Shown: positions 37,207-46,479 of the stretch, piece by piece | Numbering within the stretch: position 1 is the first letter of the stretch | Layout: every line of letters begins with the position of its first letter | Source of the DNA: VYDC01 sp963667515 | GTDB taxonomy: Bacteria; Chloroflexota; Dehalococcoidia; UBA2979 | Direction of reading: 5' to 3' | Assembly: GCA_963667515.2 (NCBI GenBank) | Contig: CAXXXY010000007.1 | Coordinates: 248,001 to 312,000, forward strand | Length of the DNA: 64,000 bases | The notes under the pieces: model-generated | Told to the model about the DNA's origin: nothing | What the model saw: only the letters and a program-made list of their open reading frames with translations | The model's database searches: none | Position numbers and translations under genes: made by a program

Positions 37207-38088
37207 ATGGCGGAGCAGGCCCCCCGGCTGTGGCGGCTGCTGGTGCAGTGCCCCGATCGACCGGGCATCGTGGCGGCCGTCTCCTCCTACCTCGCGCGGC
37301 AGGGCGCGAACATCGTGCACGCCGACCAGCACTCGACGGCGGGCGCGCCCGGCGGCGAACAGCCGCGCTTCTTCATGCGCATCGAGCTCGACGCCGGCGG
37401 GGTGGCCGCGCCCGCCGCCGATCTCGAGCGCGGCTTCGCCGAGGAGGTGGCGGCGCCGTTCGCGATGGAGTGGCGCCTCGCCGACGCGGCGGCGCGGCAG
37501 CGCGTGGCGGTGCTCGTCTCGCGCGCCGACCACTGCCTGCTGGAGCTGCTCTGGCGCTGGCGCCGTGGCGAGCTCCCCATCGAGGTGCCGCTCGTCGTCT
37601 CCAACCACGAGGCGCTGCGCGAGCAGGTGGAGACGTTCGGCATCCCGTTCCACCACCTGCCGGTGACGCCGGAGACGAAGCCCCAGCAGGAGCGCGCCGT
37701 GCTGGAGGCGCTGGCGGACCGCGTCGACCTGGTGGTGCTGGCGCGCTACATGCAGGTGCTGTCGGGAGACTTCATCGCGCGCTACCCCTCGCGCGTGATC
37801 AACATCCACCACTCGTTCCTCCCCGCCTTCGCGGGCGCCGACCCCTACCGGCAGGCGTTCGAGCGCGGGGTGAAGATCATCGGCGCCACCGCGCACTACG
37901 CGACGGAGGAGCTGGACGAGGGCCCGATCCTCGAGCAGGACGTGGCGCGTGTGACGCACCGCGAGGCTCGCGACCAGCTCGTGCGCCTCGGCCGCGAGGT
38001 GGAGCGCTCGGTCCTCGCACGCGCGGTGCAGTGGCATGTCGAGGACCGCGTGTTCGTCCACGGCCGCAAGACCATCGTCTTCCGCTAG
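37207..38088 (+). CDS. purU: Formyltetrahydrofolate deformylase
   Basis: This 293-residue protein has an N-terminal ACT-like domain (CPDRPGIVAAVSSYLARQGA, then RFFMRIELD) and a formyltransferase-fold catalytic domain. The hydrolase motifs are INIHHSFLPAF (His) and GATAHYATEELDEGPI (Asp), as in PurU. It hydrolyses 10-formyl-THF to formate and THF, balancing one-carbon pools for purine synthesis. ATG 37207 is used, although an in-frame ATG lies 9 nt earlier. The TAG stop runs directly into repeat element B. Confidence 0.93.
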   Translation: MAEQAPRLWRLLVQCPDRPGIVAAVSSYLARQGANIVHADQHSTAGAPGGEQPRFFMRIELDAGGVAAPAADLERGFAEEVAAPFAMEWRLADAAARQRVAVLVSRADHCLLELLWRWRRGELPIEVPLVVSNHEALREQVETFGIPFHHLPVTPETKPQQERAVLEALADRVDLVVLARYMQVLSGDFIARYPSRVINIHHSFLPAFAGADPYRQAFERGVKIIGATAHYATEELDEGPILEQDVARVTHREARDQLVRLGREVERSVLARAVQWHVEDRVFVHGRKTIVFR

Positions 38089-38317
38089 GCAGCGTTCCGG
38101 CAGCGTTCCGCTGCACGCTGGGGGCTGCCGCTCCTGCGGCAGTGGCTTTCGGTTTCGTGTGGGGCGGCGGTTGGGCTGGATGGCTCGCGGCCGACGAGGG
38201 GAGTCGTGCGCGCTCCGGGAGCGCAGTGCCGAGCCCTCTGGCCCGCCCGGTGAGCCGCCGTGAGACCGAGCACCGCCGACAGGAGCGGAAGCCCTGAGCG
38301 TGCAGCGGAACGCTGCC
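38089..38317. repeat. MITE/REPIN-like element B (about 219-229 bp)
   Basis: The left end carries a doubled 11-bp GGCAGCGTTCC (from 38088 and 38099) followed by GCTGCACGCT and GGGGGCTGCCGCTCCTG. The right end (38280-38317), read inward, is GGCAGCGTTCCGCTGCACGCT followed by CAGGGCTTCCGCTCCTG. The 38-bp terminal inverted repeats match at 35 of 38 positions. No ORF is convincing inside. It sits between purU and the helicase gene. Confidence 0.8.
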
Positions 38318-38333
38318 TGCTATGATGGCGGGG

Positions 38334-38447
38334 ATGATCCAATCCCCGGGCCGCGCGCCGCGACCGGCCAGCGCGCCCACGCCGCACCACGACACCCCTT
38401 CCAGCTATCGCGAGAGCGCCGGTCCCCTCGCCGAGCGCGGCCTGTGA
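38334..38447 (+). CDS. Small upstream ORF (37 codons) overlapping the helicase start
   Basis: From ATG 38334 the frame encodes a 37-residue peptide (MIQSPGRAPRPASAPTPHHD and onward). Its TGA (38445-38447) overlaps the GTG start of the helicase gene as GTGA. It shows no domain. It may be a leader that couples or regulates translation of the helicase, or the true N-terminal region may be different. A weak GGCGGGG precedes it. Confidence 0.35.
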   Translation: MIQSPGRAPRPASAPTPHHDTPSSYRESAGPLAERGL

Positions 38448-40798
38448 CGCCCTTGGGCCGCATCCTCAAGCGCATCGTCGGCCAGGACGACGACCGGGGC
38501 GAGAAGGAGCGCGCCGCCGTCGCGACGCGGGAGCCCGCCGCCGAGCGAGGCGGCCGGCGCGACGCCATCGCGGAGAGCCCCGACGCCGCGCCGCTCGATG
38601 GCGAGCAGATCGATGGCGAGCAGAAGCGTCGTCGGCGCGGTCGCCGCGGGGGCCGCGGCCGCCGCAAGGGAGGCGCGGGCGGCGAGGCCGCCACCAACGG
38701 CGCCGAGCCGGGCGGCGAGCCGCCCGGCCCCGCTGCCCAGCAGCCCGCCGCCCAGCAGCCCAGCGCACGGCAGCCCGCCGCTGCGCCGCGCGAGACGCGC
38801 GACGAGCGGCCGCGCGGCCGCGACGGCCGAGCGGGCGCTAGAGGCAGCGGCGCCAGAGACGGCGGCGGCCAGCGCCGCGGGCGCGGGCCCGTGCGCGGCC
38901 TCGGCGACCGCCGAGGGCCCCGCGAGCGCGCAGCGCTGGAGCAGCCGCTGCCCGAGGATGTCGCGTTCCGCCCCGCCACCGAGGGCGGGGATGACTCGCT
39001 GCTGCCGGGACGCCGCCGCCGTCCGCCGGGGCCGCGCACCACCAACCGCGTGATCCTCGTGGGTGGCCGTCGCTACCTGCCGTCGGTGGAGGCGTCGCGA
39101 ACGGAGCCGCTGCCGCCACCCGAGGCGCCGCCGATCGAGCTGCGCCCCGAGCCGCACGAGCCGCCGCCCGCGCGCCACGACGAGAGCGGCGCCCCAATCG
39201 AGGACGAGGGCGCGCCGCGCAAGCGCCGGCGTGGCCGCCGCGGCGGCCGTCGCCACCGCCGCCACGACGAGGCCGCGACGGCCCTCGACGGCGGCGTCGA
39301 GGGGCAGGCGCCGGACGAGGGCGCGCAGGGCGTCGAGCGCGAGTCGGAGCCGGCCGCCGCCGCGCCCGAGCGGGCGCCGCGGGCCGAGGCGATCGACGCG
39401 CCGCGAGCCGAGCCGATCGACGCGCCAGGTGCCGAATCGATCAAGGCGCCACGCGCCGAGGCACCACAGGCGGAGGCGCCGCGCGAGCGTGAGCGGGCCG
39501 CTCCGCCGCCCGAGCGCGAGCCGGTGCGCGTGGACCGACGGCGCTCCGCCGAGCCCGAGCCGGCGCGCGCGCGCACGGAGCCCGCCGAGCCAGTGCCCAT
39601 CGAGGTCGAGCGCGAGCAGCGCCCACGGCGCGAGCCGGCCCCGACGCCTGAGCGGCGTCCCGCCGCGGAGCTGCCCGCGGCGTTCGCGGCGCTCGGCGTG
39701 GGGGAGGCGTGCCTGCAGACCCTCGCGGAGATGGGCTTCGAGGAGCCGACGCCGATCCAGGAGCGCACGATCCCCGCGCTGCTCGCGGGGCGCGACGTCG
39801 TGGGCGTGGCGCAGACGGGCAGCGGCAAGACGCTGGCCTTCGGGCTGCCGCTCGCGGAGAGCGTGGACGTGGCGCGCCGCGAGGTGCAGGCCGTCGTGCT
39901 CGTGCCCACGCGCGAGCTCGCGCAGCAGGTGCTCGGCGTGCTGCAAGAGGTCGCCATGCCGCACGGGCTGGACGTGGTCGGGCTGCTGGGCGGGCGCGCG
40001 CTCGCCGGGGACTTCCGCGCGCTGGAGGGCCGGCCGCACATCGTCGTCGGCACGCCGGGGCGCATCCTCGATCACCTGCGTCGCGGGACGCTGGAGCTGC
40101 GCGCCGTTCGCTACGCCGTCCTCGACGAGGCGGACGAGATGCTGGACATCGGCTTCCTGCCCGACATCACGCGCATCCTCTCGAAGACGCCGCGCAGGCG
40201 GCAGACCGCGCTCTTCTCGGCGACCATGCCCCACGCGGTGATGCGGCTGGTGCGCCGCTACATGCAGGACCCGGAGACCGTCTCCGTCGTGGCGCAGTAC
40301 GACACCGTCGAGACCATCGATCAGTACTACGTCGAGGTGGCGCACCGCGACAAGCTGCGCGGCCTGCGCGAGCTGGTGGAGCGCGAGCTGAAGGGCCGCA
40401 CGCTCGTCTTCTCGCGCACGCGGCGCGGCGTGGACTACGTCTCCGATCGGCTGCTCGAGATGGGCGTGCGCGCGGGTGCGCTGCACGGCGACATGGATCA
40501 GCGGCGGCGCGACCAGGTGGTGCGCCGCTTCCGCGAGGGCGAGCTGGATCTGCTGGTGGCGACGAACGTCGCGGCTCGCGGCCTCGACATCCCGGAGATC
40601 ACGCACGTCGTGAACTTCGACGTGCCGCAGAACGCGGAGGAGTACGTGCACCGCATCGGCCGCACGGGCCGCGCGGGGCGCCACGGCACCGCGATCACGC
40701 TCGTCTCCGAGCACGACATCGGCGAGTTCGATGTGCTGCTCGCGGCCTTCGGCGACCGGCTGCGGCAGGAGCGCCTCGATCTGTACGAGCCCGCCTAG
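38444..40798 (+). CDS. DEAD-box RNA helicase with long disordered N-terminal extension
   Basis: From GTG 38444 the protein is 784 residues. The first about 405 are low complexity, rich in Arg, Glu, Pro and Ala, with basic RGG-like patches (KRRRRGRRGGRGRRKGG, then KRRRGRRGGRRHRR). The helicase core has the Q motif (PTPIQ), motif I AQTGSGKT (456-463), motif II DEAD (561), SAT, VATNVAARGLDIPEI and HRIGRTGRAG. It should unwind or remodel RNA and probably act in ribosome assembly or decay. It lacks the usual C-terminal extension. The start is not certain because the N-terminal frame stays open farther upstream. Confidence 0.9.
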   Translation: MTPLGRILKRIVGQDDDRGEKERAAVATREPAAERGGRRDAIAESPDAAPLDGEQIDGEQKRRRRGRRGGRGRRKGGAGGEAATNGAEPGGEPPGPAAQQPAAQQPSARQPAAAPRETRDERPRGRDGRAGARGSGARDGGGQRRGRGPVRGLGDRRGPRERAALEQPLPEDVAFRPATEGGDDSLLPGRRRRPPGPRTTNRVILVGGRRYLPSVEASRTEPLPPPEAPPIELRPEPHEPPPARHDESGAPIEDEGAPRKRRRGRRGGRRHRRHDEAATALDGGVEGQAPDEGAQGVERESEPAAAAPERAPRAEAIDAPRAEPIDAPGAESIKAPRAEAPQAEAPRERERAAPPPEREPVRVDRRRSAEPEPARARTEPAEPVPIEVEREQRPRREPAPTPERRPAAELPAAFAALGVGEACLQTLAEMGFEEPTPIQERTIPALLAGRDVVGVAQTGSGKTLAFGLPLAESVDVARREVQAVVLVPTRELAQQVLGVLQEVAMPHGLDVVGLLGGRALAGDFRALEGRPHIVVGTPGRILDHLRRGTLELRAVRYAVLDEADEMLDIGFLPDITRILSKTPRRRQTALFSATMPHAVMRLVRRYMQDPETVSVVAQYDTVETIDQYYVEVAHRDKLRGLRELVERELKGRTLVFSRTRRGVDYVSDRLLEMGVRAGALHGDMDQRRRDQVVRRFREGELDLLVATNVAARGLDIPEITHVVNFDVPQNAEEYVHRIGRTGRAGRHGTAITLVSEHDIGEFDVLLAAFGDRLRQERLDLYEPA

Positions 40799-40887
40799 CG
40801 GCGGGCTGCGAGGCGGCGCGGGCGAGCGCGCCGCCCCGCTTCGCGGTACGATCGAAGGCGCTCCCACGCGCGAACTGCGAGCTGCCC

Positions 40888-42173
40888 GTGCGCCTGTCCG
40901 CGCCTACCTCTGTGCGCCTGGCCCTACGCTGGCGCCGCTGTGCCCTCGTGGGCGTGCCGCTGCTCGCGCTGCTCGTCGCGGCGTGCGGCGGCGGGGGCGG
41001 CGCGGACGACTCGGCCGCGCAGCCCTCGGGCGTGACGGCGGCCGGCGAGGTGAGCGGCACCCCGGCGGGCGGCGGTGCCGGCGGGGCGTCCGCGGCGGCG
41101 CCGGATGCGCCCTCGCGCCCCTCCGCTCCCGAGCTGATCGGGCTCAGTGACTGGCTCAACAGCGAGCCGCTGACCCTCGCGGGGCAGGGTGAGCAGGGCC
41201 GCGTGGTGCTCATCGACTTCTGGACCTACACCTGCGTGAACTGCATCCGCACGCTGCCCTTCCTGCGCGACTGGCACGAGAAGTACGCGGAGCGCGGACT
41301 GACGGTCCTCGGCGTGCACGCGCCGGAGTTCGATTTCGAGCGCGACCCGGTGAACGTGCGCGACGCGGTCGTGCGCCACGAGCTGGGCTACCCCGTCGCA
41401 CAGGACAACGAGATGGAGACGTGGAGCGCGTTCGGCAATCGCTTCTGGCCCGCGAAGTACCTCGTAGGCGCCGACGGCGCGCTGCGCTACCAGCACTTCG
41501 GCGAGGGCGACTACGACGCTACCGAGCTCGCCATCCGCGCCGCGCTCGAAGACGCCGGCCACGACGTGAGCGACGTGCCGCTGGGCGGGGTGGAGCCGCC
41601 GGCGCTCGACGCCAATGCCGCGCGCGGCATCACCCGCGAGCTCTACGGCGGCTACGCGCGCAGCTACACGATCCAGGGGGTCTACGCGGCGCAAGAGGAG
41701 TACTTACGAGGGCCCCGACCGCACCGCGCTCTACGAGGACGAGCCCGAGCATCACCACAACCAGTGGTACGCGCAGGGGCTGTGGCGCAACGAGGCCGAG
41801 GCGATCGTGCACGCCCGGCGCACGGAGACGCTCGAGGACTACCTCGCGTTCCGCTTCGTGGGGCGCAGCGTGAACGTCGTGATGCGGCCCGCGACCGGCG
41901 AGGCATTCGAGGTGGTGGTGGAGCTCGATGGGCGCCCGCTGCGGCCGGAGGAGGCGGGCCCCGATGTGACGTTCTTCGAGCTGGCGGGCGCTGGCGGGCG
42001 CTGGTGGGGCGAGCGGCGGCGAGCGCCGCGCCGTCGTGGGCGTCGACGGGGCGCGGATGTATCGCGTGGTGCAGCTCCCCGCTCTCGGCGACCACGAGCT
42101 GCGGCTGCGCTCCACCTCGGACTCCTTCGCCATGTTCGCGGTGACCTTCGGCGCGTACACCGAGGGCGAGTGA
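40888..42173 (+). pseudogene. DipZ-like thioredoxin lipoprotein with two frameshifts
   Basis: The N-terminus (from GTG 40888) has a lipobox LLALLVAAC (Cys33). A TlpA/DipZ-type thioredoxin domain follows with IDFWTYTCVNCIRTLP (Cys116, Cys119), VLGVHAPEFDFE and a FGEGDYD segment. The C-terminal half resembles the carbohydrate-binding-like domain of DipZ (EHHHNQWYAQGLW). The frame breaks twice: an extra T near 41704, and a 10-bp tandem duplication CTGGCGGGCG at 41981-42000. Correcting both gives a continuous protein ending FAMFAVTFGAYTEGE at TGA 42173. The next gene starts 1 bp later. Confidence 0.8.
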
Positions 42174-42174
42174 G

Positions 42175-43275
42175 GTGGCGCTCGCGCGCGGGCTCAGCGG
42201 GCTCGGCGGGCTGGGGCGGCCGGTGCGGCGCCCGCGGCGGCGGCGGCTCGCGTTCCTGCTGCTCGCGCTCGCCGGAGCGATCGCGGCCGCGTGCGGCGCC
42301 TCTTTCGGTGACGCTGACGAGCCCGCCGAGGGCGGCGAGCGCCCGCTCGTCGCGCGCGATCCGGAGTCGGTCGGGCTGCTGCTGGCGGGCTATCCGGTCT
42401 ACGACGACCCGTCGAGCGGGCTGCGCGTGATCTTCGGCACGCCCGACCTCGGGGTGGGGCGGCACCGCGTGGCGTTCGCGCTCACCGACCCCGCCCAGGG
42501 ACTGGTGCGGCTGCCCATCCTGCGCGCCGCCTCGTACTACTACCCGCGCGGCGCGAGCGGCCCGCGCGAGGGGCCGGTGGAGCAAGCGACGGCGCGCTTC
42601 TTCGAGTTCCCCTTCGGGACGCGCGGCATCTTCAGCGCGGAGCTCACGCTCGATCGCCCCGGCGACTGGGGGCTGGAGCTGACGCTGCCCGCGCCCGACG
42701 GCGGCACGCGCAGCACCACCTTCCTCTTCCCCGTCGCTGAGCGAACGAGCGCGCCCGCCGTCGGCGACCGAGCGCCCGCGAGCGCGAGCCGCACCGTAGC
42801 CGACGTGGCCTCGCTGGCCGAGCTGACCACCGGGCACGAGCCCGACGCGGCGCTCTACCGGCTCTCGATCGCCGACGCCCTCGCGGAGGCGCGGCCCTTC
42901 GTCGTGGTGTTCGCCAGCCCCGCGTTCTGCACCAACGCGCTGTGCGGCCCGCAGGTGGAGGTGCTCTCGGCGCTGGCGGCGCGGCACGGGGAGCGCGCGA
43001 ACTTCCTGCACGTCGACCTCTACGAGAACCCGGACGAGATCCGGGGCGACCTCGACCGCGCCGTGCGCACGCCCGTGCTCGAGGAGTGGGGCATCCACAC
43101 CGACGAGTGGACGTTCGTCGTGGACGCGGACGGTCGCGTGGCCGGCCGCTTCGAGGCGTTCGTCACCGAGCGCGAGCTGGAGCAGGCGCTGCTCGCGGTC
43201 CTCGACGCCGGCCGCGTGGAGCGTCGCGTCTCGCGCTGCCCGCGTGTCGCCTCCCCGCGCGAGACGCGCAGGTAG
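42175..43275 (+). CDS. Lipoprotein with C-terminal thioredoxin-like domain
   Basis: This 366-residue protein starts at GTG 42175. It has a lipobox AGAIAAAC (Cys40), a beta-rich middle domain (about 60-190, VIFGTPDLGVGRHRVAF) and a thioredoxin-fold C-terminal domain. In that domain VVVFASPAFCTNALCGPQVE carries Cys252 and Cys257 in a CxxxxC pattern, followed by HVDLYENP and WTFVVDADGRVAGRFEAF. The pattern differs from CxxC thioredoxins and recalls Sco/PrrC-type metal or thiol proteins. It probably works outside the membrane on disulfides or metal centres. It is in an operon with the DipZ-like gene. Confidence 0.78.
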   Translation: MALARGLSGLGGLGRPVRRPRRRRLAFLLLALAGAIAAACGASFGDADEPAEGGERPLVARDPESVGLLLAGYPVYDDPSSGLRVIFGTPDLGVGRHRVAFALTDPAQGLVRLPILRAASYYYPRGASGPREGPVEQATARFFEFPFGTRGIFSAELTLDRPGDWGLELTLPAPDGGTRSTTFLFPVAERTSAPAVGDRAPASASRTVADVASLAELTTGHEPDAALYRLSIADALAEARPFVVVFASPAFCTNALCGPQVEVLSALAARHGERANFLHVDLYENPDEIRGDLDRAVRTPVLEEWGIHTDEWTFVVDADGRVAGRFEAFVTERELEQALLAVLDAGRVERRVSRCPRVASPRETRR

Positions 43276-43289
43276 AGCGCGAGCTGGCG

Positions 43290-43770
43290 GCGCTCGGTGG
43301 GCGACATGCGCAGCCACGCCGCGCCCAGCAGCGGCGCGCGGGGCGCGGGGCGGCCTCGGGGAGCGGGCAGGCGGCCAGCGCCTCGGCGAGCCGCGCCTCG
43401 ACCGCCTCGGCGTGGGCGCCACGCCGGCAGCGCCGCGCGCGCGCGCCGCTCGCCCGCCCCGGCGCGCCGAGCTCGCGGGCGGCGCAGCGGTAGGCGCGCT
43501 GCGGCGTGCCGCCCTCGGCGTGCGTGTTGCCGGCGGTGCGCGCCGCGCCCGCGTGCCGGCCCACGCCCGCGAGCAGGTAGAGGGCGGCGGGGCGGCGCGG
43601 ATCGCCGCGGCTCCCGGTGGCGCGTCGCGCCGCGCGCACCCGATCGAAGAGGGCGCGCGCCACGAGCGGCGGCTGCCGCCCGCGCCCGATCACGCGGCCG
43701 TGCAGCGTCAGATGCGTAGACGGGGTTCGTGAGGATCGTGGCGACGGCGGCCTTGCCGCCGTGCCGCGCT
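43290..43770 (-). pseudogene. Serine-recombinase (resolvase/integrase) C-terminal relic
   Basis: On the minus strand, in more than one frame, are pieces typical of large serine recombinases. VATILTNPVY is followed by HGRVIGRGRQPPLVARALFD, VRAARRATGSRGDPRRP, LYLLAGVGR and RAYRCAARELGAP. The last matches the zinc-ribbon region, but some Cys are lost. No catalytic N-terminal domain with YARVS-type motifs is visible. The relic suggests an old integrated element near the XRE gene and IS481 copy 5. The flanking 43770-44040 sequence holds no recognisable gene. Confidence 0.55.
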
Positions 43771-44040
43771 GGGCCCTCGTGGCCATGTCCGGGGGCCGGG
43801 GCCGGCGCGCGGCGCGCGCGATCAGGGCGCAGAGCTTCTCAGCAGCCCCGCCACCTCGGGCGGCAGCGGGTCGCGGCCGGCCGAGGGCGTCTCGCTTCGC
43901 GCCGCTCGGGCGCGCGTCGTGCGCCCCTGCGTCGTCGCCCGCCGAGGCTGCGTCGTCCGTGCGGAGCTGCTCATCGTCGCCGTCGCGGCGCGCGCCCCCC
44001 TCTGTCGCGGCCGGCAGGGGTCGCCTACGGGCGAAGTACG

Positions 44041-44090
44041 GAAAGGACTATATTATACAGGACTGCTGAATAGTTCTATGAGGACTGCGC
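44041..44090 (+). promoter_or_regulatory. AT-rich promoter-like segment with three AGGACT repeats
   Basis: TATATTATAC (44049-44058) is strikingly AT-rich for this genome and suits a -10 region. AGGACT occurs at 44044, 44059 and 44081 and might be operator sites for the XRE regulator starting at 44097. No clear -35 was found. Confidence 0.35.
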
Positions 44091-44096
44091 ACGTGC

Positions 44097-44636
44097 GTGC
44101 TGTATCCTCGGCTGGTGGTGAGCTCGCGTGACGAGAGAAATCGGCGTATCGGGGCGCGCGTCCGCGCGGCGCGGGAGCGGCTGCGCCCGCCGCGGTCGCA
44201 GGAGTGGGTGGTGCGTGGGCTCGCCGAGCGGGGAGCGACGCACGCGCAGGAGTGGCTCTCGAAGATCGAGCGTGGCGAGCGCACGTTGCTCGCGCCGGAC
44301 GCGCAGGCGCTGGGCGAGGTGCTGGGCGTCTCGGCCGGCGAGCTGCTGGGCGACGAGCGCATGGCGCTCGACGCGTTTCGCCGGCTGCTCCCGACCTGGG
44401 AAGAGCTGACCGCCGAGGAGCAGGAGGCGCTGCTCGCCGGCTTCGAGCTGCAGCTCCGGGCGATCGCCGACGGCCGCCGCCTGGCGCTGGGCGCCACGGA
44501 CCGCGAGCCCGGCGACGGCCCGCGCGAGGCACCTACCGCCCCGTACATCGCGGGCCCCGCAGACCCCGGCGGGGCAGACGCGAGCGCGACAGATGGGGGC
44601 GCGGCGGAGCCCGGCGCGGTCGCGCCCCCCGGCTAG
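44097..44636 (+). CDS. XRE-family regulator with Pro/Ala-rich tail
   Basis: From GTG 44097 (alternatives at 44115 and 44118) the protein is 179 residues. The HTH lies at about 15-75 (RIGARVRAARERLRPPRSQE, then AQEWLSKIERGERTLL and DAQALGEVLGVSAGELLG). A helical stretch (LPTWEELTAEEQEALLAGF) follows, then a disordered tail. It should bind DNA. The upstream AT-rich promoter and the nearby recombinase relic hint at acquisition with a mobile element. Its TAG is inside a 14-bp unit CCCCCGGCTAGCGG (44626-44639) that is partly duplicated. The duplicate CTAG is where IS481 copy 5 is inserted. Confidence 0.78.
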   Translation: MLYPRLVVSSRDERNRRIGARVRAARERLRPPRSQEWVVRGLAERGATHAQEWLSKIERGERTLLAPDAQALGEVLGVSAGELLGDERMALDAFRRLLPTWEELTAEEQEALLAGFELQLRAIADGRRLALGATDREPGDGPREAPTAPYIAGPADPGGADASATDGGAAEPGAVAPPG

Positions 44637-44651
44637 CGGCCCCCGGCTAGC

Positions 44652-45701
44652 TGTAGTTCCCACGTAGGTTGTTGACAGGATGAGGGGCCTCGCCCGCTGC
44701 TGTGTGTGACAGCACGGCAGTAGCGAGGAGAGGACACCCTCATGGCCCATCGTAACGCGCGGCTGACGCCGCTGACCCGACTCGAGCTCGTGCGGGAAGT
44801 GGACGCCGGCTGGCCCCAGGCTGAGGTCGCTCGCCACTTCCGCGTCTCCCGCCACACCGTTGCCAAGTGGCTGGGGCGCTTCCGGGCGGAGGGAGCGGCA
44901 GGGCTCGAGGACCGCAGCTCCGCCCCGCGCGCGCATCCCCGGCGCACGCCGCCCGAGCTGGAGCGACGCATCTGCGCCGTGCGACGCACGCAGGGATTCG
45001 GGCCGCATCGCATCCAGTGGGCGCTCGGGGTCGCCCGCTCCACGGTCTACGCCGTGCTGCGGCGCCGCGGCCTCAACCGGCTCGACCGCCTGCACCGCGT
45101 CACCCGGGAGCCGGTCCGCTACGAGCACGACGCCCCCGGCGACCTGCTGCATCTCGACGTGAAGAAGCTCGGGCGCGTCCCCGAGGGCGGCGGCAAGCGA
45201 ATGGCGCCTGGCTTCGCCGAGACGCGCTCCGGGCCGCATTCGCGGCGTTCGCTGGGGCTGGAGTACCTACACGTCGCCGTCGACGACCACAGCCGTTACG
45301 CCTACGTCTCCGTCCTGCCCGACGAGCGTGGCGCGAGCTGCGCCGCCTTCCTCGAGCAGGCGCTCGCGGCCTTCCGCCGGCGTGGCGTGCGCGTGCGCCG
45401 GGTCCTGACCGACAACGCGAAGGCCTACACCGTCGCCCGCAGCTTCCACGGCGCCGCCGCTGCCGCAGACGTGCGGCTGTCGCACACGCGGCCCTACCGC
45501 CCGCAGACGAACGGCAAAGCCGAGCGTTTCATCCAGATCCTGCAGAACGAGTGGACCTACGCCCGCCCCTACCGCTCCAACGCCGAGCGGCTGCGCCAGC
45601 TCCCACGCTGGCTCTACCGCTACAATCACCGCCGACCGCACGGCGGCGTCGGCGGGGCCGTCCCCGCCTCCCGCCTGTGAACAACCTTCCTGGGTAGTAC
45701 A
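44652..45701 (+). mobile_element. IS481-family insertion sequence, copy 5 (intact)
   Basis: This 1050-bp copy runs from TGTAGTTCCC to GGGTAGTACA, with perfect GCTAGC duplications at 44646-44651 and 45702-45707. It sits between the convergent XRE and SRAP genes. The left target is a tandem copy of the XRE stop region. Confidence 0.95.
44742..45680 (+). CDS. IS481-family transposase (copy 5, intact)
   Basis: This intact 312-residue transposase is nearly identical to that of copy 3 but on the opposite strand. The HTH is at 26-45, and the DDE residues lie in LHLDVKKLG, VLTDNAKAYT and KAERFIQ. Both share EWTYARPY where copies 1, 2, 4 and 6 read EWAYARPY, so they form a subgroup. Confidence 0.95.
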   Translation: MAHRNARLTPLTRLELVREVDAGWPQAEVARHFRVSRHTVAKWLGRFRAEGAAGLEDRSSAPRAHPRRTPPELERRICAVRRTQGFGPHRIQWALGVARSTVYAVLRRRGLNRLDRLHRVTREPVRYEHDAPGDLLHLDVKKLGRVPEGGGKRMAPGFAETRSGPHSRRSLGLEYLHVAVDDHSRYAYVSVLPDERGASCAAFLEQALAAFRRRGVRVRRVLTDNAKAYTVARSFHGAAAAADVRLSHTRPYRPQTNGKAERFIQILQNEWTYARPYRSNAERLRQLPRWLYRYNHRRPHGGVGGAVPASRL

Positions 45702-45746
45702 GCTAGCGCCGTCCGTCTGGCGCCCTCGACCCTCGACGCGGCGCCG

Positions 45747-46463
45747 CTAGAGCGAGAGCTGCTCGGCGGCGGGCTCCAGGCACGCCGGGTCGTCGTGGCG
45801 CACGGAGTTCACCCGGCCCGACACGGCCGTCGCGATCAGCAGCGCATCGGGCGCGGGGCGCAGCAGCGCGCTCAGGCGCTCGCGGTCGCGCTCGCCCGCG
45901 AAGAGCCAGTCGTCGACCGCGTCGGCGGGCAGCACGACGGGCATGCGGTCGTGGATCGCCCCCACGGTGGCGTTGGCGTCCGTCGTGAGGATGGTGAACG
46001 TCGTCTCGGACGCGGGCGCCGTCCCCGCCTCGGCGCCCGGCGGGGGCGTCCACTCCTCGTAGAGCCCCGCGAAGAGCAGCAGGCCGCTGTCGGGCCGATG
46101 GAACCAGTGCGGGCGTCGCGCGTTCTTGCTGCCCGTCCACTCGAAGAAGCCGTCGGCGGGCACGGCGCAGCGCCGGCGCGCGAAGGCCTCGCGGTACGCG
46201 GGCGCCCGCGCCGCGCTCTCCGCGCGCGCGTTGATCTGCGCGGCCGCGCGCCGGCGGTCGGGCGCCCCGGCGTTGACCAGGCCCCAGCGCGCGGGCAGCA
46301 GCTCGCGATCCTCGCGCGGCAGGCGCAGCAGCCAGTGCGGATCGGTGGGCGCGATGTTGTAGCGCGGCCGGTAGCGCTCCGCGTCGATCTGCTCGATCGG
46401 CACGCCGAGCTCCTGCGCCAGCCACTGGCGGTCGCTCGTGGTCAGCGTGAAGCGGCCGCACAT
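45747..46463 (-). CDS. SRAP-domain (HMCES/YedK) abasic-site-crosslinking protein
   Basis: This 238-residue protein begins MCGRFTLTT, so after Met removal Cys2 is the N-terminal catalytic residue. Other family residues are present: YNIAPTD, RWGLV, INARAE, FFEWTG, LYEEW (Glu) and IHDRMPVVL (His). SRAP proteins crosslink to abasic sites in single-stranded DNA, protect them and later self-reverse. The length matches YedK-type proteins (about 220-240). It is convergent with the XRE gene, with IS481 copy 5 between. The next gene upstream on the same strand encodes a membrane protein and is frameshifted. Confidence 0.93.
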   Translation of the reverse strand: MCGRFTLTTSDRQWLAQELGVPIEQIDAERYRPRYNIAPTDPHWLLRLPREDRELLPARWGLVNAGAPDRRRAAAQINARAESAARAPAYREAFARRRCAVPADGFFEWTGSKNARRPHWFHRPDSGLLLFAGLYEEWTPPPGAEAGTAPASETTFTILTTDANATVGAIHDRMPVVLPADAVDDWLFAGERDRERLSALLRPAPDALLIATAVSGRVNSVRHDDPACLEPAAEQLSL

Positions 46464-46479
46464 CCGCGCGCGGCCTCTC

